Assembly: GCA_030762935.1 (NCBI GenBank)
Contig: CM060895.1
Span: forward strand, 33,470,501-33,534,500
Direction of reading: 5' to 3'
DNA from: Hymenopus coronatus
Lineage: Eukaryota > Arthropoda > Insecta > Mantodea > Hymenopodidae
DNA length: 64,000 bases
Below, piece by piece: positions 1 through 11,539 of this stretch (positions within the stretch are counted from its first letter, which is position 1; the number at the start of each line of letters is the position of its first letter). Below the pieces are notes generated by a model. That model was given only the letters and a program-made list of their open reading frames with translations. It had not been told where the DNA came from and did no database searches. The position numbers and the translations under genes are program-made.

Positions 1-19
1 TACCCCCTAGGAATTACAA

Positions 20-344
20 GCCAATGCCTATGGGTCAGAAGCCTGTCGTGGAGCCAATGGCATGAAACCACAGAATGGAGAACCTGTTACGAGAGGTCGG
101 CCCGTGGCCAGGCATGGACATGAGGAAGTGGATGATATGAAATGTAAGCGCAATTGATGATTGGAAAGGAGATGATGAAACAATTGGTGGGATGAGTGAC
201 GGTGGAAACCGTAGGACACGGAGAAAACTCGCCCAGACGCCGCTTCGTCCATCACAAATCCCACATGCGGGCGCTTGGGATCGAACCTTGGGCCGCCTAG
301 ATGGAAGGCGATCGGGCTAACCACACACCCACGTCGCCGCCATA
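20..344 (-). repeat. SINE-B copy (tRNA-headed)
   Basis: Read on the minus strand, a tRNA-like head near 344 carries an A-box-like stretch (TGTGGTTAGCCCGATCG) and a B-box (GGTTCGATCCC, plus-strand 277-287), followed by a body with the GAGTTTTCTCCG motif also seen at 14.2 kb and 16.4 kb. The far end fades near position 20. The open frame across it is not a gene. Pol III-type SINE structure is inferred from the boxes; the three copies support a family. Confidence 0.6.
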
Positions 345-714
345 TATATTTATATACGGTATTTTAATCAAAATTGCTAAAGCCATTTTTGAGAAAATCA
401 TAATTTTCGACAATTTTCCCCTGTAAAGTGAAGTTTGGGGTGGGGGAATTTTCTTGAAATTCTTCGCGTTGCATTCTTGGAAGATGCTGTATTTAATAGT
501 TAAATTTGAATATTAACGGCTTTCCATTCTTTTTAGTTAACTATGCTGAACATAAACACACACACACTCACACACCAAGGTCTTTTTTATATTTTTTTTT
601 TATTCAGGAGTCCTCAAAACATGTATTGTAGATGAAATATTGGTATGAATTTTTGGGTGGAATACCATACGTTCTCTGTCTTCTATGGCTTACATAGTAC
701 TAGATAGAGAAAGT
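345..714 (+). mobile_element. HP850 copy, 5'-truncated
   Basis: Begins abruptly in the middle of the family consensus (ACGGTATTTTAATCAAAAT), right next to SINE-B, and continues through the GGGGTGGGG block, the CA microsatellite and the terminal segment to TAGATAGAGAAAGT at 714. The terminal hairpin is degraded. The left half is missing. Confidence 0.85.
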
Positions 715-1703
715 AATTAGCGTACATGTCAATTAAATCTTTATTTCGTCTTCTTTTTCATAAAATAGCATTTGATATGAAAACAACAGACAGTGCTGAG
801 AGGAGAACCGCATTATTAATCACGTGGTTATTCTTTTCTTCAGGTTACTCCTAGTACAGAACTACTGCAGTGCTCGAACATCACGTTGTAGCCCTTACTG
901 GTTGGAATGTTGAAACCTTATGCATATTCCAAGTAGTGCGTGCGAGTATTTTTAACGTTACCCAAGACTGCTACAATATACACGTACAACACTGGAGAGA
1001 CACATTTTATATGATCCCACCCCCACCTCTCCTCTCAACCACAATCTGTTTCTGTGAGGGAGGGGTGGAGGAAAAATGGAGGACATCCGCATAAACCTGG
1101 CTTTATGGTATATGCTGCAGAAGGAGCGGAGGGATTTGAGCTGAGGAAGGCGGTAGTTATGTCTTACGGATGTCGAGAGAAGAGATAAACGCAAGGATAG
1201 ACCTCGAGGGATAGCAATGAACCAAGAGATGGACAGATCGAAATTGAAAGAGAAAGTGGGAAGCGGAATTACTGGACATTGCGGTTTCCAAATTGGAGGG
1301 TAAGGCTATAACCTACTAATAAAAGGAAAAGGTCCTGTAATAAAATAAAGGACCAAATGGCACAGATAGGAGAGGATAAAAAGGAAAATTTTCGTTGACC
1401 TTTGTACCTGACTAAGCTTTCGGCAGAAGCCCTTCTATTGCATAGAAATTCTTCCATAGGTATTTTAAAACTGTATAATAAATTTCATCTTGTGTATCAA
1501 GCTTTGGAGCCTTTCAGATTGTTGGATTTTCATGAACATCTCGGTGCCGCATTCTTGAAGGATGCTGAAATAAATACCAAATTGTTTGCAAATACATTTT
1601 CCCAAAATGCTGGTATGTAGTTTCAGGGTACATTTATACAGAATTTTCAATTAAAACTTGAAGATCTGATTAGATTACAATATAGAATAAAGTAATAAAA
1701 AAG
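715..1703. other. No feature recognised
   Basis: AT-rich DNA with a pyrimidine-rich patch near 1020-1045. Short open frames are present but none resembles a known protein or has exon-like borders that I can defend. A weak resemblance to HP850 near 1530-1600 is too poor to call. Confidence 0.4.
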
Positions 1704-3385
1704 TTCTGTTGTATTTCTTCCACGTGATTTTCTCTATCTTTTCTGTAAAAAAGCTATTCTCTCAAAAGATTATTCACTCATCTAAATCATGCTAATCGAG
1801 ACAAGCATTAGCAGTAATTGTCTTATTATTTGCTTCCTTCTAAGTAGAAGAAAAATAAGAGAATATACTAGACTAAAGGGTACAATTGAAATAAAAGCAA
1901 AGAGAGACAAACTAATGGTGACTTCCTGTTTGGGAAAAGTTACGTATTTTGCAATTGAAACCAATAACAAAGGTACCTTAAAAACGGTCAACTCCTCAAA
2001 AAAAAAAAAAAAAAAAAAAAAAGTATATGACATAAATGATGTATCTTTACGAGCTTTACATTTTTTGTGTAGTAAGTTTTGTGTATCTCTTACACTTTAC
2101 CATTATACAAAATTCTGCAAAATTCATCCAAAATGGTCTTCAGAGGCTCTTCCCAGAAAATTCAAGATACATATTTAATTTGTCATGTAAATATCTTTAA
2201 TATACAGTATTTTAATCAAAACCGTAACCACTATTTTTGAGAAAAACAAAAATTTCAAAAATATTTCCATGCAAAGGCTAGTTTGGGTTGGCGAGAGGGG
2301 GGGATTTTATCGAAAATCTACGTGTCGCATCCTTGGTAGTAGTTAAGTTAAATACCAAGTTTGGTGTTTAACGGTCTTTCCATGTTTACTTTCTCTATAC
2401 GTACTATGTACATAGTGTATAGAGGAAGTATTGTATTCCACCCAAAAATTCGATACCGAGATTTCACTGGAAATACATGTTTTAGGGCCCCCTGAATCCA
2501 AAAAAAAAGAATTTTCAGAAAAAGGTCCGTGTGTATGTGTGTGTGTGTCTGTCTGTGTGTGCTTGTGGACAGCATAGCTCAAAAACGAAAATACCGTTAA
2601 ATACTAAACTTGGTATTTAGGTTTGGTATCTTTCAGGGATGCGACACGAAAATTTTCAAGAAAATCTCCCCACCCCAACTAGCCTTTACATGGAAAAATT
2701 TTCGAAAATTTTGATTTTCTAAAAAATGTCTCTAACGATTTGATTAAAATCCCGTATAGTAAAGATAGATACCAAAAAAAATGTATATCTTGAATTTTCT
2801 GGAAATAGCTTCTAAAGACCTGTTTGTTCTGGATGAATTTTGCTTAATTTGGCCTAACTAGTAACCCGTAAGAGATAGACAAAAACTTATTCAGCAAAAA
2901 AATGTAGGTCTTGTTAAAATACACAAATTATGTCATATACATTTTTTTCGTGGAGTTTACCATTTTCGTGGTATTCATTGTTATTGGTTTCAGTTGTGAA
3001 GTACTTATACTTTTCTCAGACGGGAGTGTCCGTTTTTCTTTTGTTCTACTCCTGGCCAAGAAAAGAGGCGATTTGTAATGACAATCGCTTAACGACAGTT
3101 TTTAAAACATTCGACTATGGGTTTAGCCTAGTGTATTCCCCTATTTTATTCCTACTTATGAGGAACTAAGCAATAAGAACATTGTGCTAATGAGTACCTC
3201 GATTAGCAAGGTGCAGAAAGACGAGTAAATCTTATGTAAAAAAATTGTAGAACAGCTAGAGAAAGTCATGTGAGTGTAACACATAAGATTTTTTGAATTG
3301 CTGTCTACAGGCACAGCACACGTAAACACACGCACGGACCTTTTTGTAAAAAAGCCTTTTGTGGATTCGGGGTGAAAGTAAACAG
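1704..3385 (+). mobile_element. HP850 copy interrupted by a second copy
   Basis: The left part (1704-2387) runs from a diverged TCTGTTG start, includes a poly-A run at about 1999-2021, and stops at CTTTCCATG. The remainder resumes at 3289 (TTTTTGAATTGCTGTC), continues through the CA-rich block and the ACCTTTTTGTAAAAA stretch, and fades after 3385. The gap holds a minus-strand HP850 copy, so this is the older host. Confidence 0.85.
2388..3288 (-). mobile_element. HP850 copy, full length, nested in a plus copy
   Basis: Both ends are present: ACTTTCTCTATACGTACTAT at the hairpin end and CACATAAGA at the other. Length is 901 bp. It contains the GT microsatellite at about 2527-2565. It splits the plus-strand copy 1704-3385 inside a T-run. 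Confidence 0.9.
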
Positions 3386-3448
3386 AAAGAGTTTAGTTAT
3401 GTTTTGTTATGAACATCCCATCAAAAATCTCATGATGTGTACTTTACA

Positions 3449-3740
3449 GAAATGAAATGAAATAGCGTGTTATTTATGGACGCTCTTTAACTGCTTTGGT
3501 TCTCAGCGTCCCATTCTATACTGGGCGTGAGAGACCGCTTAATTTTGCTCAGAGACCTCTCTATCACGCTTGAGATTCTTTACGTGCCGTAAATCTACGA
3601 CACGGGACCAACGGCTTTACTTCCCTTCCGATTGCTAAGGATTTTTACACCCAAAAAAATCCATCGTCCTCCGCCGGGTTTGAACCCGCGATCTTGGGTA
3701 TATGAAGTCAGCATGGTAACCATTACACTACGGAGGGCGG
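3449..3740 (-). repeat. SINE-A copy (tRNA-headed), near full length
   Basis: On the minus strand the head GCCCTCCGTAGTGTAATGG (A-box) lies at the 3740 end, followed by the B-box GGTTCAAACCC. The body contains the GACGCTGAGAACC and AGAGCGTCCATAAATAA motifs and the element ends in an ATTTCATTTCATTTC tail (plus-strand 3449-3465). At least seven relatives occur in the window. A transcribed tRNA gene is excluded because the head runs straight into the SINE body. Confidence 0.85.
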
Positions 3741-4350
3741 TACACAGAAGGAGGGTAGGTAGAGGGCAGAGGAAGATCAAACTATAGAATATGGGACATA
3801 TACACTCTGCTTGATATTAATTTAGATAAGCGTTTGCAGAAGCGGTTTTATTGCACAGAAACGGAGTTTCAAAACAACGCTGAACCAAGATGTGGACGTT
3901 GTGCTCAGATCCTATGTCATACGATTAACAAAAAGCCTCGTGGTCAGCGTGGATTTACCTGGACCACGCAGGTGCCTAAGGAAGTACCGACTCGCGTGTT
4001 TTAGCTATGCTTTCGTAAACACACTGACATGCTGCATAGTGGTTAGCTAACATTAAGGTATTCCTTTCTTTCTAAACTCCGCTAAAACACTTATAACTTT
4101 AGTTGTTTGTTTATTCTTCAAACATAACCATTGATTCAAAAGTCCCGGTATTGTATATTTTCTCTTTAATGTATGCGTAAGTAAAGTATATTTTATTTTT
4201 ACGTGTTGGCAACGTCCATGACGCTTCATTTCAATTTTCATGGTAATAATGAGTAATACTTTGCTTGGCAACTAGTTTTTGTTGTGTATGCATGTTAGTT
4301 TATCACATTTTACAATGTCGGCAACGATGCACGTTCTAACATAATCTCTC
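3741..4350. other. No feature recognised
   Basis: AT-rich DNA. No repeat of the window or protein similarity is recognised. The right edge adjoins the mariner remnant and may include its degraded upstream part. Confidence 0.4.
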
Positions 4351-4612
4351 AGAGACATTGAGAATGATGGAAGAAGCTTACAGTGAAGCAGCGATAAAGA
4401 AAATTCAGGTGTATGAATGGCATAAACGTTTCAGTCAAGATTTTCGATCGCTGTAGAAATTACTGTGCGTGTGACAAGGGCACTACGACAGGTATCTTGA
4501 AAATAACTTCCAGGAGTGCTTTCAATTTCTTTACACAAGGTGGCAGAAGTGTGTCACTGGGAAGGGAGCTATTTTGAAAGAAATGTTGTGTCAATTTCCT
4601 TATGGTAACTTG
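4351..4612 (+). pseudogene. Internally deleted Tc1/mariner-type transposase
   Basis: The frame from 4353 reads ETLRMMEEAYSEAAIKK then VYEWHKRFSQDF, matching the N-terminal helix-turn-helix of mariner-type transposases (the motif ...VYEWHKRF... is characteristic). A stop follows at about 4454. From 4490 the reading RYLENNFQECFQFLYTRW-QKC-VTGKGA matches the transposase C-terminus (the family usually ends in a FQ...RW.KC...G..F motif). The catalytic D,D34D region between them is absent, so roughly 250 residues are deleted. It cannot encode an active enzyme. Assignment rests on remembered family motifs, not an alignment. Confidence 0.65.
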
Positions 4613-5265
4613 TAACTGTGTTGTTAAACATTCCAGGAACTTTTTAAAGTAGTATGTATTGCATAACAGACAAATGAATGAAAGAAAATGTCTAGCAAAT
4701 GATGCTGGGATACAAATTCCCCTAATTCGTATTATTCTTTGGAGACACTTTAACATTAGTGATCTCGAAGATGGAGGCAAGAAACTGATAATGACATCAA
4801 GATAAGAATACTCTCGAAATACTACCAAAGGATTGTAGAAAAGATAAACCAAAATAAATGCCTTTTGTAGTGAGACAAGGAAGCTTTTATTACTGTATTT
4901 AACTCGTAATAATACATGAAACATTTTTACATAAAAGCAGCAACTGTTTGATTTTTAAATTAAATTGTTAAACATTTACTGTCAGAGTAATGACAACATG
5001 TTTAGAATAATAAGTACGAGATACTCGTGGTGAGGGCAAATAATATGCTTTACATTCAAGAAGTAACCTCGAAATAGGTGACTGCGCTTTTCCCTTTTAT
5101 GAAAGCTAGGAAGGTTTGCTGATAACGAAGGAGAAACCCATTTATTTTCATGACACGTGCTTGCCAAGAACACTCTGTGAGGTGTGAGAATGTATGCGTC
5201 ACACTGAAGTGCTTTGTGCACTGCCTAATACCAAAATGATGTAATGTTCAACGTTAGATAAAAAT
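4613..5265. other. No feature recognised
   Basis: The longest open frame of this stretch is a 154-codon one on the minus strand (4460-4924). It is antisense to the mariner remnant and has no recognisable domain, so it is not called. The mariner 3' flank and TIR should lie here but I cannot identify them. Confidence 0.4.
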
Positions 5266-6097
5266 TCTGATGTTCTATTCACATGACTTTCTCTATATCT
5301 CTGTAACAAATTATTGTTAATAAGCTTATCTTTTATTTATGTCATGCTAATCGAGTAAAATTATCAGAAATAGTCTTATTTGTTGTTTTATTGTAAGTGG
5401 AAGCGAAATAAGGGAGTACCATAGGTTAAAGTGAAAGCCAAAAGTTGGTTGCTACGTGACTGATGTTCCTTTGTTTGTTTGGACAGGAGATGACAGATTC
5501 CTGTATAAGGAAATTATAAGTTTTTCAAAGCTGAAGGAATATCTCAAAAACGATCAACTCCACGAAAAAATGTATGTAACATAAATTGTGTATTTTAACA
5601 TGCTCTACATTTTTTGTGTGTTAAGTTCTTGTCCATCTCTTACGGTTTAGTGGTTATGCAAAATTCATCCAGAGTAGAGTAGTCTTTAGAGGCTATTCCC
5701 AGAAAATTCAAAATACACATTTTATTTTTCAGGTAAATATCTTTAATATATGATATTTTAATCAAAATCGTTAGAGCCATTTTTTAGAAAATCAAAATTT
5801 TCTAAAAAACTTCCATGTAAAGGGTAGTTTGGGGTGGGGGGATTTTTCTCAAAATCTTCGTGTCGCATCCCTGGAAGATACTAAACTTAAATACCAAGCT
5901 TGGTATTTTAGCGACTTTTCGTTCTTGAGTTATCGTGTTCACAGACACACGGACACACTGACACACGGACACACACACAAGGACCTTTTTCTGAAAATAC
6001 TTTTTTTGGATAAAGGGGACCCTAAAACACATATTTCCGGTGAAATCTCGGTATCGAATTTTTTGGTGGAGTGTAATACCTTCTCTATACACTAAGT
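5266..6097 (+). mobile_element. HP850 copy, near full length
   Basis: Starts TCTGATGTTCTATTCACATG after AAAAAT and ends CTAAGT followed by AAAAAT. The microsatellite (alternating ACACGG units) is at 5940-5980. The terminal hairpin has lost its loop and second arm (TTCTCTATACACTAAGT), an internal deletion of about 25 bp. Confidence 0.9.
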
Positions 6098-6196
6098 AAA
6101 AATGCTTAAATGAGTTTCGAAGTTCCGTCATCAAACTTCCGACTAATTCACAAGTATAAGTCTTAATGCTATTATATTCGTCCGTGTCATTTTGAA

Positions 6197-6200
<4 letters not shown>

Positions 6201-6239
<39 letters not shown>
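6201..6239. repeat. (TG)n microsatellite
   Basis: Nineteen uninterrupted TG units. It is outside a recognisable HP850 copy, unlike the other CA/TG tracts in the window. Confidence 0.95.
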
Positions 6240-6241
<2 letters not shown>

Positions 6242-6299
6242 AAATATTTTAAATGCCATTTCTTAACTTGATGCCCCAGAAACAACAACTTAATGCAAG

Positions 6300-6624
6300 T
6301 TTTTAAAATTACAAAATAATTGAAAAACTCAAACCCATAACAATGGATATTTCGGAAATGAATGGTGCTACAGATATATCTTTTGAGATAAATTCTGTGT
6401 TAAACACCCGTGTGCTTTTGGGTCAATAAGCTTCTGTTCATCACTTATGCATATACAAATTATGTATAAAACTAAAAAAAGTTAACTCTTAAAGAAGACG
6501 TCTTAAAATTCTGTTCTTAGAAAATTCCGGATATGCGTTTTATTAGTCATGTACTAGTTTAAATATATGGTATTTTAATCTAAACCGTCAGAACCTTGTT
6601 TTATAAAATTAAAAATTAATAAAG
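6300..6624 (+). mobile_element. HP850 fragment, highly diverged
   Basis: Recognisable only from scattered family motifs: GTTAACTCTT, AGAAAATTCCGGATATG, TATGGTATTTTAATCTAAACCG. It directly precedes, and may host, the copy starting at 6625. Older than most copies by its divergence. Confidence 0.55.
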
Positions 6625-7457
6625 TCTGATGTGTTCCATTCACCTGACTTTCTCTACATCTCTGCAACAAACTATTGTAAAAACGCTCATGCTTCTATTT
6701 ACTTCATGCTAAACGAGAAAAAATTAGCAGAAAGTATTATTCCTTGTAATTGGAAGCGAAATAAGGGAGTACAATAGGCTAAAGTGATAGTCAAAAGCTA
6801 GTTACTATGTGACTGAAGTTCCTTTGTTTGTATGGACAGGAGTTGATTAATTCCTGAATGAAAAATGTATAAGTTTTTCAAAGCTGAATCCAAAACAAGG
6901 AATATCACAAAAACGACCAACTCCACGAAAAAAAATGCATATAACACAAATTGTATGGTTTAATGTGCTCTACAGTTTCTGAGTGGTAAGTCTTTGTCCA
7001 TCTCTTAGGGTTTAGCAGTTATGCAAAATTCCGTAAAATTCGTCCAGAATAAAGTAGTTTTAGAGCTTATTCCCAGAAAATTCAGGATATACATTCTATT
7101 TGTAAAGTAAATATCTTTAATTTACGATATTTTAATTAAAATCGATAGAGCCATTTTTTAGAAAAACAAAATTTTAGAAAAAAATTTCCATGTAAAGGGT
7201 AGTTGGGGGGGGGGGATTTTCTAGAAAATCTTCGTGCCGCATCCTTGGAAGACACCAAACTAAATACTAAGTGTGGTATTTGACGCTCTTTTCGTTTATG
7301 GGCTATGCTGTCCACAGATACACACACGCACGCACACACACACACGGACCTTTTCCCAGAAGTGCTCTTTTGGATTCAAGATGAACCAAAACATGTATTT
7401 CCGTGTAATCTCGGTATCGAATTTTTACACTATGTACATAGTTAGTATAGAGACAGT
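6625..7457 (+). mobile_element. HP850 copy, near full length
   Basis: Starts TCTGATGTGTTCCATTCACC and ends GTATAGAGACAGT followed by AAAAAA. The CA tract is at 7319-7343 and the G-run block at 7204-7216. The first arm of the terminal hairpin and the segment before it are missing, so the loop core ACTATGTACATAGT directly follows TCGAATTTTTAC. Confidence 0.88.
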
Positions 7458-7629
7458 AAAAAACTTATATAAACAGTGTGGGGCAGCTTTCTTGACAATA
7501 TTGTTGCCGCATTCTTGAAATATAGAGAGAGATAGGTAGGGAGTGATTGGGCATTTTCGGAGGAAACTTGGTACCAATCCTGTAGGATATTGTGCTTACA
7601 CCTCACGAAGGAGAATCTACGGGAAGGAG

Positions 7630-7865
7630 GGTTAGAGTGAGGGGAGACACCAGGCAGTTGGTATCATGATGACAGTACAGCGATGGCAGTTTCTAGATTG
7701 AGTCCCCGCCAGTCGGACAGTTAGACCGGGGGCCCGCCTCGTAGAGGGTCCAACACTCCCACTCAAGCAGGCGGTTCGTACATCCTGACACCAGTCGAGG
7801 GACGGAAACACTTCCACAGAAAGCTCCATTTTCCACTGCCATGGTCCACTAAAATAACATATCGA
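7630..7865 (-). repeat. Repeat family H, copy 1
   Basis: Relatively GC-rich block that shares TCGGACAG...GTGG/TTAG...CCGCC and the CCATGGTCCACTAAA end with 13860-14105 in the same orientation. No protein or tRNA-like head is visible. It may be a body portion of the SINE-F type element next to it, since the two occur together twice. Confidence 0.5.
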
Positions 7866-7904
7866 CACTTCTAACCCTAATATAGACCAAACGGGGTAAA
7901 GGAT

Positions 7905-8095
7905 GAATGGAATGTCTAATGTGGAGGGGCAAGAAATTTAAGGGATGAGAGAGTAACCACTCCATAATTCACCTGACGATCTGCGGGAAACCCTTGAAAA
8001 ACTCTATAAGCCAGAGTGCACGGTTATTGGGAATTGAACCTAGACCTACCGAATGTGAGTCCACACATTACTGTGCCAACACATTAGTATTCTAA
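7905..8095 (-). repeat. SINE-F copy 1 (tRNA-like head)
   Basis: On the minus strand the sequence from 8095 leftwards reads like a tRNA head (GTTGGCACAGTAATG, then B-box GGTTCAATTCCC at about 8030-8042), followed by a body containing GGTTTCCCGCAG. The same GGGAAA-AC-C-T block recurs at 13.56-13.62 kb. Confidence 0.5.
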
Positions 8096-8102
8096 TCAGA
8101 TA

Positions 8103-8275
8103 CTGAAATTAAATATCAAAGTTTATATTTATCTGACCTTAGGGTTTAGAGTTCTACTATTCACACTTGTAAACACAACCATGGATACTTTTCGACTTTT
8201 TTTCATTCAGGAGGATACAATAGTAGTTCTTTTGGTGAAATCTCAATATCGAAATTTTGGGTGCACTGTGAAGGC
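8103..8275 (+). mobile_element. HP850 3' fragment, diverged
   Basis: Contains TACTGAAATTAAATATCAAA, the GTAAACACAACC remnant of the microsatellite zone, TTTTTTTCATTCAGGAGG and GGTGAAATCTCAATATCGAA. It stops before the terminal hairpin. Confidence 0.65.
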
Positions 8276-8655
8276 TATGTGACAGGATATTTCCTTCACT
8301 GCTTATAGTTTCTTATATTTTAGGAAATGGTGCCACTGCCATTATCGTCACTGATAATGTGCCTGTGTGTCTGTCTAATTAGCGTCTGGTAAAATTAGTA
8401 TCCGATGTACGTCACGCTGGCTATTAATTGCCGGATGTCTGCCCCTCCACTGTTCAGGGAATGGTTTGCTATAAGAGTTTCGTTGATTCCGAGTTACGCT
8501 ACCGTCATTGTTAACCAAAAAACATCACAACACGCCGAGAGGACTAACTCGTCGACACGGCTTCAGTGTTTTTGCTGTTGGTGTGCATTCACAACTACCA
8601 TCCTTATAGCAGGCTCAAGTTTACTGGCGTACTTTGGCGTGCTTTAATGAAGACC
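8276..8655. other. No feature recognised
   Basis: Moderate-GC DNA immediately left of the tandem array, with no match to any repeat in this window. An 80-codon open frame (8405-8647) has no recognisable domain. Confidence 0.4.
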
Positions 8656-10045
8656 CTTAGAGTCTACAGTCACTTATTGGACTCCTCTATCGGAATAAAG
8701 AATAGGACACCACCGCCTTGGCAACTGGATTAAGTTTATTGGACGGGAAGTCCGTATAGAATCTACAGCCACAATGAAAGCCGGTCCCACTTATTGGGCT
8801 CGTCTTCCAGGTTATAGAAAAGTACACCGCCATATTGGCAATTGGATTAAGCTTCTTGGTCGGGAAGTCCGTGTAGAATCTACAGCCCCACTCATGGGTT
8901 TCGTCTTTCATGTTAAAGAATTGTGCACCATCATATTGGCAACTGGATTAAGCTTCTTGGTCGGAAAGTCCGTGTAGAATCTACAGCCCCACTCGTTGGT
9001 TTCGTCTTTCATGTTAAAGAATTGTGCACCGCCATATTGGCAACTAGATTAGGCTTCTTGGTCGGGTAATCCGTGTAGAATCTACAGTCCCACTCATGGG
9101 TTTCGTCTTTCATGTTAAAGAATTGTGCACCGCCATATTGGCAACTAGATTAAGCTTCTTGGTCGGGTAATCCGTGTAGAATCTACAGCCCCACTCATGG
9201 GTTTCGTCTTTCATGTTAAAGAATTGTGCACCATCATATTGGCAACTAGATTAAGCTTCTTGGTCGGGAAGTCCGTGTAGAATCTACAGCCACAATGAAC
9301 AGACAGACGTTTGAATCAACAGGCACTCACTGGAATTTCTACCATGATAAAGAATAGTACACCGCTATCTTGGCAACTGGATTAAGTTTATTGGTAGAGG
9401 AAGTCCGTATAGAGTCTACAGTCACAACTGGACATGCGGATGTTAGAATCGAAAGCCGCTCACTGGGCTCGTCTGAGGATAAAGCAAAGTACACTACCAT
9501 ATTGGTAACTGGATTAATTCTTTTGGTCGAGAAATCCGTATAGATTCTATAGCCTCTTATAGGACTCGTATTCCAGGTTAAATAATAGTACACGATATTG
9601 AATACTGGATTAATTTTTTTGATGGAGAAGTCCGTACAGAATCTACAGCCACACTTATTGGACTCGTCTTTCATGTTAAAGTATAGTACACCATCTTATT
9701 AACAACTCGATTAAACTTCTTGGTCGAGAAGTCTGTATAGAATCTACATCCACACTTATTGGACTCGTCTTTCATGTTAAAGAATAGTACACCACCTTAT
9801 TAACAACTCGATTAAGCTTCTTGGTCGAGAAGTCTGTATAGAATCTACATCCACACTTATTGGACTCGTCTTTCAAGTTAAAGAATAGTACACCGCCTTA
9901 TTAACAGCTAGATTAAGCTTGCTGGTCGAGAAGTCCGTATAGAATCTACAGTCTCACTCATTGGACTCGTCTTCCAAGATAAAGAATGGTACACCGCCGT
10001 CTTGGCAACTGGATTAATCTTCTTGGTCGGGAGGTCGTATAGAAG
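8656..10045. repeat. Tandem array, about 13 units of ~101 bp
   Basis: Each unit contains GGCAACTGGATTAAGCTTCT, GGTCGGGAAGTCCGT, AGAATCTACAGCC, CACTCATTGG-CTCGTCTTTC and ATGTTAAAGAATAGTACACC. Anchor CGGGAAGTCC-type sites at 8861, 8962, 9063, 9165 and 9265 give spacings of 100-102 bp. Longer units occur at the left edge and around 9280-9500. Since 101 is not a multiple of three, the open frames crossing the array change frame every unit and are not coding. Central units (8.86-9.27 kb) are the most alike, as expected from recent unequal exchange. Confidence 0.95.
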
Positions 10046-10777
10046 ATAGCGGTACCCTCGGACCGCACCATGCAGAAGATGGCCATCAGTTGCTTTTCGA
10101 CAACAATACTGTAGCGCGCCGAAACTGACTTCAACATATACGTAATATGACAATCAGACGCCGCCACTATTATGTTCTTACCGAGGACGTGACCAGATCT
10201 GCTGTCTGTACTATTCTTGTCGCAACTCCGAAGAGGCCGCACAACCAACAAAAGAAGACCACAGCTAACAGTCGCCATCGCACATTCATCATCTGCATAT
10301 TTCACCTGCCAATCAGTTCCAATAGGTCAAATTCAACAACCAATCAACACACGGCAACGGCACAGACCGGCAAAACACCACAACAATACTCAACAGCGCG
10401 AAAAGTTGACGACTTCATCCTGAGAACTACAAGAAAGCATTACCAAAATCCAGGAAGCAATGGATGATCTCAGTACAATTGTTTGAAAACCTTCACCGAT
10501 CAGCAGTTTAACAAACTAGACCATGCTATTGAAATGGAAATTAAATGCGTGGAAGAACGTTTACAACACCTAGACAAGACATAAAAAACTTAAAGCAAGA
10601 CGAATCCTGAAAATTGAAAAAATGCAGCTCATATAACTTCAACTTACTGCACTAAGGAAACTTATTTGTGGACACTTCAAGATCCAAAACTAAACACTTG
10701 TTGTATATTATTACTTTGTATCGTTAAAATAAAATAGAGTAAAAAGAGAGATAATCCTGCCGTCGGCCCTCAACGCA
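10046..10777. other. Unassigned, possible degraded ORF at 10430-10590
   Basis: The array ends and moderately GC-rich unique DNA follows. From about 10430 one can read, with interruptions, ITKIQEAMDDLSTIV and then KTFTDQQFNKLDHAIEMEIK, which looks amphipathic and coiled-coil-like. It could be a remnant of a retroelement first ORF, but there is no diagnostic motif. The 106-codon frame at 10147-10467 is in another frame and is not supported. Confidence 0.3.
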
Positions 10778-11539
10778 GAGAAGGTATTGTAATGCACCCA
10801 ACAATTCGATACCGCGATTTCACTGGAAACATATGTTTTGGGTCCCCCTGAATAAAAACAAAACATTTTTAGAAACAGGTCCGTGTGTGCGTGCGTGTGT
10901 GTGTGTCTGGTGGTATTTAAGTTTGGTAAGATTTTAAAGAAAATCCCCCACACCCAACTACCCTTTACATGGAACATTTTTCGAAAATTTTGATTTTTTT
11001 AAAAATGGCTCCAACGATTTTGATTAAAATATCGTATATTAAAGATATTTACCTGACAAATAAAATGTATATCTTGAATTTTCTGGGAATAGCCTCTGGA
11101 GACTACTTTATTCTGGATGAATTTTGAGAAATTTTGAACAACTGCTAAACCGTAAGAGATAGACAAAAACTTACCACATAAAAAAGCAAAGCACATTAAA
11201 ACACACAATTTATGTCATATACATTTTTTTCGTGTAGTTGATGGTTTTTTAGATATTCCTTGTTTTTGGTTTCAGCCTTGAAAAACATACTTTTCTCATA
11301 CAGGAATTTGTCAACTCCTGTCCATACAAACAAAGGAACTTCAGTCACATAGCAACCAGCATTTGACTATCACTTTAACCTATGGTACTCTCTTATTTCC
11401 TTCTACTTGCAAGGAAGCAAGTAATAAGACTATTTTTGCTAATTGTTCTCGATTGGATGAAGTAAATGTTAGCCTAAGCTTTTTAACAATAATTTGTTGC
11501 AGAAATGTAGAGAAAGTCATGTGCATGGAATACATCAGA
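10778..11539 (-). mobile_element. HP850 copy lacking the hairpin end
   Basis: Starts at CAGAGAAGGTATTGTAATGC, so the outer hairpin arm is gone, and runs to the complete CTGATGTA-type end (TACATCAGA, 11539). The stretch between the GT tract and GGTATTTAAGTTTGG is shortened. Confidence 0.88.

Noticed and set aside
1530..1600. Possible HP850 piece
   Set aside because: Only a loose match to the CGTGTCGCATTCTTGGAAG block; no neighbouring family blocks in order.
4460..4924. 154-codon minus-strand open frame
   Set aside because: It is antisense to the mariner C-terminal remnant, has no domain and no splice or promoter context; open by chance in AT-rich DNA.
9339..9674. 111-codon and other open frames across the tandem array
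   Set aside because: The ~101-bp period shifts the frame in each unit, so no repeated peptide is maintained; the frames lack stops only because the unit does.
8656..10045. CRISPR-like repeat array
   Set aside because: Units are contiguous 101-bp repeats without unique spacers, in a eukaryotic genome.
10147..10467. 106-codon frame right of the array
   Set aside because: Low-complexity (His/Thr/Gln-rich) translation in one of several overlapping frames; no domain.
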